Source: Geodermatophilaceae bacterium URHA0031 (GTDB taxonomy: Bacteria; Actinomycetota; Actinomycetes; Mycobacteriales; Geodermatophilaceae). Taken from it: a stretch of 64,000 bases of DNA. The notes under the pieces were generated by a model. That model saw only the letters and a program-made list of their open reading frames with translations, was not told the origin of the DNA and did no database searches. Each line of letters starts with the position of its first letter. Positions within the stretch are counted from its first letter, which is position 1. A program made the position numbers and the translations under genes. Below, piece by piece: positions 58,563 to 64,000 of the stretch. The DNA lies in assembly GCA_000620205.1 (NCBI GenBank), contig JHVP01000015.1, positions 38,885 through 102,884 of the forward strand, in the 5' to 3' direction.

Positions 58563-59693
58563 TCAGGAGTCGTAGACGATGACGCCGCGGATGTTCTTGC
58601 CGTCGTGCAGGTCCGCGTAGCCCTGGTTGATGTCGTCCAGCGAGTAGCGCTTGGTGATCAGCTCGTCGAGCTTGATGTTGCCCTCCTGGTAGAGCCGCAG
58701 CATCTTCTGCATGTCCGAGCTGGGGTTCTGGTCACCGAACAGGGCGCCGCGGATCTCCTTGGTGAACAGCGCCAGCATGCTCGGGTTGATCGGGATGCCG
58801 ACGTCGGTGAGGTCGCCGAGGCCGGTGACGACGACCCGCCCGCCCTTGCCGATGGCCTCGAACGCCTGCGCGATGTGCTCGCCCTTGAGCACCCCGACGG
58901 TCACCAGCGCCTTGTCGGCGCCCTGCCCGTTCGTGACGCTGCGCGCGAAGTCGGCGGCCTCCTCGATGCTCGCGAAGGTCTCGGTGGCGCCGAGCTCTTT
59001 GGCCTTCTCCAGCTTGAAGGGCACCGGGTCGACGGCGATGACGTGGCTGGCCCCGGCGTGGGCCGCGCCCTGGACGGCGTTGATGCCGATCCCGCCGATG
59101 CCCATCACGATGACCGTGTCGCCGGCCCGGACCTCGCCGGCCTGGACGGCGGTGCCCCAGCCGGTGCCGACGCCGCACCCGACGAGGCAGGCGACGTCGA
59201 GCGGGATGCTCTTGTCGATCTTGACGGTCGAGCGGATGTCCACCGTGGTGATCTCGGCGAAGGTGCCCAGCCCGCACATCTGCCCGACGTCCTCGCCGTC
59301 GGAGGTCTTGACCCGGAAGCTGGACGCGTCGTCCCACCGGGAGCCGACGAGCAGGTTGGCGCCCGAGTCGCAGATGTACTGCTGGCCGTTGGCGCAGTAG
59401 CGGCACCGGCCGCAGCCGGGCAGGAACGAGAAGACGACGTGGTCGCCCTCCTCGTAGCCCTTCACGCCCGGGCCGACGGCGGTGACGACGCCGGCGCCCT
59501 CGTGGCCGCCGAGGAAGGGGTACTTGCCCACCTGCATGTCGCCGGTGGCGATGTGGTCGTCGGAGTGGCACAGCCCGGAGGCGGCCAGCTTGACCTGGAG
59601 CTCGCCGGCCTGCGGGTCGTCGACGACCAGGTCGGTGACCTCCCACTGACCGGGGGCGGAACGCATGATCGCGCCGCGGGTGTTGACAGGCAC
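58563..59693 (-). CDS. Zinc-dependent, probably NDMA-dependent alcohol dehydrogenase
   Basis: The 376-residue medium-chain dehydrogenase has catalytic zinc ligands in ASGLCHSDDH and GGHEGAGVV, the four structural-zinc Cys in PGCGRCRYCANGQQYICDSG, and nucleotide motif VMGIGGIGINAVQG. The sequence resembles the actinobacterial NDMA-dependent group, which holds NAD tightly and is reoxidised by an external acceptor, in many species mycofactocin. Mycofactocin genes are not in the window. GTG 59693 has GAGGAGG 5 nt upstream. Direct repeats lie about 105 bases before the start. Confidence 0.85.
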   Translation of the reverse strand: MPVNTRGAIMRSAPGQWEVTDLVVDDPQAGELQVKLAASGLCHSDDHIATGDMQVGKYPFLGGHEGAGVVTAVGPGVKGYEEGDHVVFSFLPGCGRCRYCANGQQYICDSGANLLVGSRWDDASSFRVKTSDGEDVGQMCGLGTFAEITTVDIRSTVKIDKSIPLDVACLVGCGVGTGWGTAVQAGEVRAGDTVIVMGIGGIGINAVQGAAHAGASHVIAVDPVPFKLEKAKELGATETFASIEEAADFARSVTNGQGADKALVTVGVLKGEHIAQAFEAIGKGGRVVVTGLGDLTDVGIPINPSMLALFTKEIRGALFGDQNPSSDMQKMLRLYQEGNIKLDELITKRYSLDDINQGYADLHDGKNIRGVIVYDS

Positions 59694-59795
59694 AAGGTCC
59701 TCCTCGTCGCCCTCCACGTCGAGGGCCTCGGTGGCGTGCGCAGTTGCGCAGTCCGGTCGCACGTTATGGCACAGGTCACAGCGGGTGGAAGGCCG

Positions 59796-59824
59796 GTGCA
59801 ACGTTGTGGACGATCCGTGCAACG
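59796..59824. promoter_or_regulatory. GTGCAACG direct repeats upstream of the alcohol dehydrogenase gene
   Basis: GTGCAACG occurs at 59796-59803 and 59817-59824, 21 bases (two helical turns) apart. A possible -10 box TAACGT for the dehydrogenase lies at 59761-59766 on the minus strand. The repeats may be activator sites. Confidence 0.4.
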
Positions 59825-59898
59825 ATCCGCCGGTGGCGGGCCCGGTGCCCCGCTGGTCGGTTGGGCGCCACCCTTCCCCCGGAGCGCAAGGAGCTGCC

Positions 59899-60261
59899 GT
59901 GCCCTCCCTGACCTCCCTCGTCGGTGCCGCGACGGCCGGCTACGGGGCGGCCCTGGTCGCCGCGCCCGCTGTGCTGCTCCGGCCCTGCGGCCTGGCGGAC
60001 ACCCCGGACACCCGCCTGCTCACCCGCTCCCTGGCCGTCCGGGACGTCGTCCTGGGGCTGGCGCTGGTGGCTGCCCCGGCCGGCCGGGCGCGCCGGCTGG
60101 CCGCCGCTGCCCGGATGGTCTCCGACGTCGGTGACGCCGCGGCGTTCGGGGCCGGGCTGGCCGGCCGTTCGGCGCGTGCCCCGCTCGTCGCCCTGGCGGC
60201 CGCCGGCTGGGGTGCGGTGACGCTGCTCGCCGACGTGCTCGACGAGCGCGCCGGCCGCTGA
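59899..60261 (+). CDS. DUF4267-like membrane protein
   Basis: The 120-residue protein has four hydrophobic segments (AATAGYGAALVAAPAVLL; VRDVVLGLALVAAP; VSDVGDAAAFGAGLAG; LVALAAAGWGAVTLLADVL). RxVRDVxxG in helix 2 and SDxGD are features of DUF4267-type proteins. Function is unknown. AAGGAG lies 5 nt before GTG 59899. It converges on the DUF3224 gene with a 9-base gap. Confidence 0.65.
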   Translation: MPSLTSLVGAATAGYGAALVAAPAVLLRPCGLADTPDTRLLTRSLAVRDVVLGLALVAAPAGRARRLAAAARMVSDVGDAAAFGAGLAGRSARAPLVALAAAGWGAVTLLADVLDERAGR

Positions 60262-60270
60262 CCGCAGCGT

Positions 60271-60666
60271 TCAGTCCGGCAGGACGGCGTCCAGGGTGAG
60301 CAGCTGGTGGGCGACGACGCCGGTGCCCTGCAGGCCGGTCAGCTCGCCGGTGCCCGAGCCGGCCACCACCCGCGCCCACTGGACGGTGGGTGCGCCCTCG
60401 CCCATCGAGGCGCCGTGCTCGAGCACGAAGCTCCCGGTGCGCCCGGCCAGCGTTCCGGTGATCCGCTCCTGCGCCACGTAGGAGGCGCCGCGCGGGCCGT
60501 TCGTGGTGAGTGCGTGACCGGTGGCGGAGCCGGTGAGCTGCTCGCCGGTGTAGGTCTTGGCCAGCACGACCCGGGCGGTCGGCGGGGCGTCGGGGTCGGC
60601 CGGGTCGGGGTCGGCGACGCCGTCCCAGGTGTCGAGGGAGAACGGGGCGTCCAGGTGCAGGTCCAC
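60271..60666 (-). CDS. DUF3224-family protein
   Basis: The 131-residue beta-rich protein reads ARVVLAKTYTGEQLTGSATGHALTT and then RGASYVAQERITGTLAGRTGSFVLEHGAS and WARVVAGSGTGELTGLQGTG (segments quoted separately). This is the DUF3224 allene-oxide-cyclase-like barrel. Function is unknown. GTG 60666 is divergent from the monooxygenase gene by 65 bases; a CAACCT -10-like box is 6 nt upstream. Confidence 0.8.
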   Translation of the reverse strand: MDLHLDAPFSLDTWDGVADPDPADPDAPPTARVVLAKTYTGEQLTGSATGHALTTNGPRGASYVAQERITGTLAGRTGSFVLEHGASMGEGAPTVQWARVVAGSGTGELTGLQGTGVVAHQLLTLDAVLPD

Positions 60667-60718
60667 CCGGACAGGTTGCCCGGTCGAGCGCCGCGGTGTC
60701 GTGCACTTCCCCGACAGG

Positions 60719-60724
60719 CAGACT
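60719..60724 (+). promoter_or_regulatory. -10 box of the leaderless FAD monooxygenase gene
   Basis: CAGACT ends 7 nt before GTG 60732. Confidence 0.45.
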
Positions 60725-60731
60725 CGGCCGC

Positions 60732-62138
60732 GTGACGGTGGTGGTGGTCGGCGCCGGGCCGGTCGGGGTGACCGCGGCGCTGCTGCTGGCCGGCCGGGGC
60801 CTGGACGTGCTGGTGCTCGACCGGCACGCCGAGGCCCACCCGCTGCCGAGGGCCGTGCACCTGGACGACGAGTCGCTGCGGGTGCTGCAGGCCGCCGGGG
60901 TCGCTGACGCCTTCGCGGCGGTCAGCCGGCCGATGGCCGGCCTGCGCCTGCTCGACGGCGGTGGCCGCACGCTGGCCGAGTTCCCCCGCGGTTCCGGCGA
61001 GCACGGCTGGCCGCAGGGTTCGATGTTCAGCCAGCCCGACCTGGAGCGGGTGCTGCGCGACGCGCTCGCCGCCCGACCGCGGGTGCGGCTGCGCGGCGGG
61101 GTCGACGTGTTGCACGTGGAACACCCGGCCGGACCCGTCCGGCTCACCGTCCGCGACCGGGGCAGCGGCGTCGAGGAGCAACTGGTCGCCGACGCCGTCC
61201 TGGGGTGCGACGGGGCGAGGAGCACGGTGCGCCGGCAGATCGGTGCCCGGATGCGCGACCTGGGGCCGGGGGAGCGGTGGCTGGTCGTCGACCTGGTGGC
61301 CGGCACGCCGCTGGCGGTCTGGCCGGGCGTGCAGCAGGTCTGCGACGCCGTCCGGCCGGCCACCTTCATGCCGGTCGCCGGCGACCGGTACCGCGCCGAG
61401 TTCCGGCTGCGTGACGACGAGGCCGTCGCCGACCTGGACCTCGCCGGGCTGCTGGGCCGGTTCGGTGCCGCCGGCTGCACCGTCGTCCGGTCGGCCGAGT
61501 ACCGCTACGCCGCACAGGTCGCCGACCGCTGGCGGCGGGGCCGGGTGCTGCTGTGCGGGGACGCCGCGCACCTCACCCCGCCGTTCATCGGCCAGGGGCT
61601 GGGGCTCGGCCTGCGCGACGTGCACCAGCTCGCCTGGAAGCTCGCCGCCGTCCTCGACGGTGCCGACGACGCGCTGCTGGACACCCACCAGGCCGAGCGC
61701 GCGCCGCACGCCCGCTCGCTGGTCCGGCTGGCGGTGCTGCTGGGCCGGCTGATGACCGGTGGTGGCGACCACGCCGCCCTGGTGCGCCGTGGAGTGCTCA
61801 CCGGGGTGCGCCGGGTGCCGCGGCTGGCCGCCTTCGCCGCGTCCAGCCGGACCCCGCCGCTGCGCCCCGGCCCCCTGGTCCGGCGGTCGCGCATCGCCCC
61901 GGGTTCCCCGGTGGGCGGGCTGCTGCCGCAGCCGCCGCTCGAGGGCGCGGGCCGGCTGGACGACGTCCTCGGTCTGGGCTGGGTCGCGCTCAGCGGGGGC
62001 GCGCCGGTGCCGCCGGACTGGCCGGGACGGGTCCTGCCGGTGGCCGAGCTGGGATCACCCGAGCTCGCCCGCTGGCTGGGACGGCGTTCGGTGCTCGTGC
62101 GGCCGGACCGGATCGTCGCCGCCGCCGTCCGGCGCTAG
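60732..62138 (+). CDS. FAD-dependent aromatic monooxygenase (MhpA/PheA-like)
   Basis: The 468-residue flavoprotein has the GxGxxG motif VVVVGAGPVGVTAALLLAGRG at the N-terminus, the DG motif ADAVLGCDGARSTVRRQIG near residue 155 and the GD motif VLLCGDAAHLTPPFIGQGLGLGLRDV near 275. These define class A hydroxylases such as 3-(3-hydroxyphenyl)propionate hydroxylase. It lacks much of the C-terminal thioredoxin-like domain of larger members. Substrate is unknown and no ring-cleavage genes are adjacent. Its TAG stop lies within the -10 box of the next gene. Confidence 0.85.
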   Translation: MTVVVVGAGPVGVTAALLLAGRGLDVLVLDRHAEAHPLPRAVHLDDESLRVLQAAGVADAFAAVSRPMAGLRLLDGGGRTLAEFPRGSGEHGWPQGSMFSQPDLERVLRDALAARPRVRLRGGVDVLHVEHPAGPVRLTVRDRGSGVEEQLVADAVLGCDGARSTVRRQIGARMRDLGPGERWLVVDLVAGTPLAVWPGVQQVCDAVRPATFMPVAGDRYRAEFRLRDDEAVADLDLAGLLGRFGAAGCTVVRSAEYRYAAQVADRWRRGRVLLCGDAAHLTPPFIGQGLGLGLRDVHQLAWKLAAVLDGADDALLDTHQAERAPHARSLVRLAVLLGRLMTGGGDHAALVRRGVLTGVRRVPRLAAFAASSRTPPLRPGPLVRRSRIAPGSPVGGLLPQPPLEGAGRLDDVLGLGWVALSGGAPVPPDWPGRVLPVAELGSPELARWLGRRSVLVRPDRIVAAAVRR

Positions 62139-62141
62139 CCT
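62136..62141 (+). promoter_or_regulatory. -10 box overlapping the previous stop codon
   Basis: TAGCCT contains the TAG stop of the monooxygenase gene and ends 9 nt before ATG 62151. Confidence 0.45.
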
Positions 62142-62150
62142 GCGCAGTCG

Positions 62151-63353
62151 ATGACTCTCGACGTCGCGGCCGTCCGCGCCTCCTTCCCCGCCCTGGCCGC
62201 CGGCTACGCCCACTTCGACGGCCCAGGCGGCTCGCAGACCCCCGCCGTCGTCGCGCAGGCGGTCGCTGCCACCCTGACTGCGCCGATCGCGAACCGCGGG
62301 TCGGTGACCGAGGCCGAGCGCAACGCCGATGCCATCGTCCGCGGGGCACGGCAGGCGGTCGCAGACCTGACCGGCGGCGATTCCGGCGGTGTGGTCTTCG
62401 GCCGCAGCGCCACGACGCTGACCTACGAGCTGTCCCGGGTGCTGTCGGCCGCCTGGGGGCCGGGCGACGAGGTGGTGGTCACCCGGCTGGACCACGACGC
62501 CAACATCCGCCCCTGGGTGCAGGCCGCGGCCGCCCGCGGCGCCACCGTGCGCTGGGCCGCCTTCGACCCCGCGACCGGTGAGCTCGACCCGGCGACCGTC
62601 GGCGCCCTGCTTTCCGAGCGGACCCGGCTGGTCGCCGTCACCGGCGCCTCCAACCTGATCGGCACCCGCCCCGACGTCGCCGCGATCACCGCGCTCGCGC
62701 ACGGTGCCGGCGCGCTGACCTGGGTGGACGGCGTGCACCTGACCGCGCACGCGCCGGTGGACGTCGCGGCGCTCGGCGCGGACTTCTTCGTCTGCTCCCC
62801 GTACAAGTTCCTCGGCCCGCACTGCGGCTGCCTGGTCGCGGCGCCCGCGCTGCTGGAGACGCTGCACCCGGACAAGCTGCTGCCCTCGACCGACGCGGTG
62901 CCGGAGCGCTTCGAGCTCGGCACCCTGCCCTACGAGCAGCTGGCCGGCACCACGGCCGCCATCGACTTCCTCGCCGGCCTGGCCGGCCCCGAGGGGGAGC
63001 GGCGCGCCCGGCTGACGGCGTCGATGACGGCGCTGGAGGAGCACGAGGACCGGCTGCGCGAGCGGATCGAGGAGGGAGTGCGGGAACTGCCCGGCGTGAC
63101 GCTGTGGTCGCGGGCCGCCCGCCGGACGCCGACGCTGCTGCTGACCTTCGCCGGCCACGACGCCGCCGAGGTCTACCGGTTCCTCGCCGAGCGCGGGGTG
63201 AACGCCCCCGCCGGGTCCTTCTACGCGCTGGAGGCCTCCCGGCGCCTGGGCCTGGGCGACACCGGCGGCCTGCGGGTGGGGCTCGCGCCCTACAACGACG
63301 ACTCGGACGTCGACCGGCTGCTCACCGGTCTCCGGGAGTTCCTCGGCGCCTGA
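62151..63353 (+). CDS. Cysteine desulfurase-like PLP protein (class V aminotransferase)
   Basis: The 400-residue protein has YAHFDGPGGSQTPAVV at the N-terminus, VVFGRSATTLTYELSRVL, VVVTRLDHDANIRPW, VTGASNLIGTRPDVAAI and the PLP Lys in FFVCSPYKFLGPHCGCLV near residue 223. This pattern marks the cysteine desulfurase-like subgroup, not IscS or SufS. Substrate is uncertain. The end ALEASRRLGLGDTGGLRVGLAPYN is conserved for the fold. It probably has its own promoter, although it follows the monooxygenase by 12 bases. Confidence 0.84.
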   Translation: MTLDVAAVRASFPALAAGYAHFDGPGGSQTPAVVAQAVAATLTAPIANRGSVTEAERNADAIVRGARQAVADLTGGDSGGVVFGRSATTLTYELSRVLSAAWGPGDEVVVTRLDHDANIRPWVQAAAARGATVRWAAFDPATGELDPATVGALLSERTRLVAVTGASNLIGTRPDVAAITALAHGAGALTWVDGVHLTAHAPVDVAALGADFFVCSPYKFLGPHCGCLVAAPALLETLHPDKLLPSTDAVPERFELGTLPYEQLAGTTAAIDFLAGLAGPEGERRARLTASMTALEEHEDRLRERIEEGVRELPGVTLWSRAARRTPTLLLTFAGHDAAEVYRFLAERGVNAPAGSFYALEASRRLGLGDTGGLRVGLAPYNDDSDVDRLLTGLREFLGA

Positions 63354-63406
63354 CCGGTCGCCGGTCCGCAGGTGACGTGCCGTCAGGCGGTCAGAACTGT
63401 CGTACC

Positions 63407-63422
63407 TCGAACGTATGTTCGG
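63407..63422. promoter_or_regulatory. LexA-type SOS box over the HNH gene promoter
   Basis: TCGAACGTATGTTCGG has one mismatch to the palindromic TCGAAC-N4-GTTCGA bound by actinobacterial and Gram-positive LexA. The -10 box TATGTT (63414-63419) lies inside it, so LexA would block transcription directly. Confidence 0.82.
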
Positions 63423-63425
63423 TCC

Positions 63426-64000
63426 GTGGAGACGACGGCGGAGCTGCCCGGGCCGGGGATGCCCGGGTCGTCGCGGTCGCGGGTCGACGTGTTCTGGATC
63501 GGCGACGGGCACGCCCGGCCCGACTCGGTTCGGATGTCCCCGGAGCAGGTGGCTGCCCGGTTGCAGGAGGTGCAGCGGCGGCGGGCGCGGGACACCGCGG
63601 AGGAGGCGGAGCTGATCCTGGCCCTGGCCGGTGCCCGCCCCGCCGGCGCCGACCCGCAGCCGGGCACCCCCGGCGCCCGCCGCACCGGCTGGTCCGGTGG
63701 CGATGCCGGGGTGGGGATCAGTGAGTTCTTCACCGCCGAGCTGGCCACCGTGCTCAACCTCGGCCGCACCACCGCGGCCAAGAAGCTCGACCACGCCCTG
63801 ACCTGGCACAAGAAGCTCCCCGCCACCTTCGCCGCGCTGCGGGCCGGCGACCTGGACGAGCGCCGCGCGCAGGCCCTGGCCGAGGTGCTCATGCACACCA
63901 CCCCGGACGTGGCCGGGCAGGTCGAGGACGCGCTGCTGCCCGAGGCCACGGACCTGTCGGTGTACAAGCTCCGGGACCGGGCGGCCGAGCTGATGGTGGA
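63426..64000 (+). CDS. DUF222 / HNH endonuclease family protein (13E12 type), 5' part
   Basis: The window holds the first 191 codons. The frame reads RVDVFWIGDGHARPDSVRMS, then VAARLQEVQRRRARDTAEEAELILALAG, and ISEFFTAELATVLNLGRTTAAKKLDHALTW with LRAGDLDERRAQALAEVLMHT, all typical of DUF222. The C-terminal HNH domain is expected beyond the edge and was not seen. These multicopy genes resemble the mycobacterial 13E12 repeat family. GTG 63426 lies 6 nt after TATGTT, so the mRNA is probably leaderless, and a LexA box covers the promoter. Confidence 0.85.
   Translation, partial: METTAELPGPGMPGSSRSRVDVFWIGDGHARPDSVRMSPEQVAARLQEVQRRRARDTAEEAELILALAGARPAGADPQPGTPGARRTGWSGGDAGVGISEFFTAELATVLNLGRTTAAKKLDHALTWHKKLPATFAALRAGDLDERRAQALAEVLMHTTPDVAGQVEDALLPEATDLSVYKLRDRAAELMV

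Overview
The window is about 74% G+C and nearly fully coding on both strands. Genes overlap by ATGA or GTGA, GTG starts are frequent, and many genes have a TANNNT-like -10 box only 6-9 nt before the start codon, i.e. probable leaderless mRNAs. With F420-type, NDMA-dependent and DUF222/HNH families this points to a high-GC actinobacterium, most likely Geodermatophilaceae (Blastococcus/Geodermatophilus/Modestobacter type). That assignment is inference from gene content. No rRNA, tRNA, IS element or CRISPR array was seen. No gene-free stretch exceeds 300 bases; the longest is 36422-36692 (271 bases).

Region by region. (1) 1-11991: an L-rhamnose locus. A LacI regulator is coupled to lutA-lutB (L-lactate to pyruvate). 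Divergently there is a rhamnose ABC transporter (ATPase, two permeases, binding lipoprotein), mutarotase, isomerase, aldolase-dehydrogenase fusion and rhamnulokinase. The fusion yields L-lactate, which the divergent lut operon would consume. Two LacI-type operators lie between the units. (2) 11995-18676: an ArsR/VOC pair, small proteins, an acyl-CoA dehydrogenase, a DUF4383 protein, a carbamoyltransferase and RecQ. (3) 18773-25081: a molybdenum region: HTH-Mop protein, an internally deleted modA remnant, intact modABC, a MobA-like transferase, moaE, moaD and moaA. (4) 25250-43193: mixed housekeeping, including a secreted protein, an MFS exporter coupled to an Eis-like acetyltransferase, prfC, tryptophan 2,3-dioxygenase, a DUF559 nuclease-like gene bracketed by 33-bp hairpin repeats, oxidoreductases, a PRC-barrel/DUF2382 stress protein, PPK2, azoreductase and a PLP dehydratase. 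(5) 43204-49454: a HelR-type RNA polymerase recycling helicase with a rifamycin-associated-element-like inverted repeat, a STAS protein, an ArsR-SRPBCC fusion, a patatin, a SugE/Gdx exporter under a guanidine-III riboswitch, and an M18 aminopeptidase. (6) 49646-58425: a maturation-factor region with two MoxR/VWA pairs, XdhC and a MOSC protein, plus an M20 peptidase and an XRE regulator coupled to a ClpP-fold protein lacking the catalytic residues. No molybdenum hydroxylase structural gene is present. (7) 58563-64000: an NDMA-type alcohol dehydrogenase, DUF4267-like and DUF3224 proteins, an FAD monooxygenase, a cysteine-desulfurase-like protein and the 5' part of a DUF222 HNH gene with a LexA-type SOS box over its promoter.

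The strongest signals beyond ordinary annotation are the guanidine-III riboswitch, the helR upstream element, the SOS box at the HNH gene, the pseudo-ClpP operon, the 33-bp hairpin arrays, a 42-bp perfect palindrome in a divergent promoter region, a palindrome that holds the stop codons of two convergent genes, and the deleted modA copy. Gene starts were chosen from Shine-Dalgarno spacing, leaderless promoter spacing and stop/start coupling, and are less certain than the reading frames.
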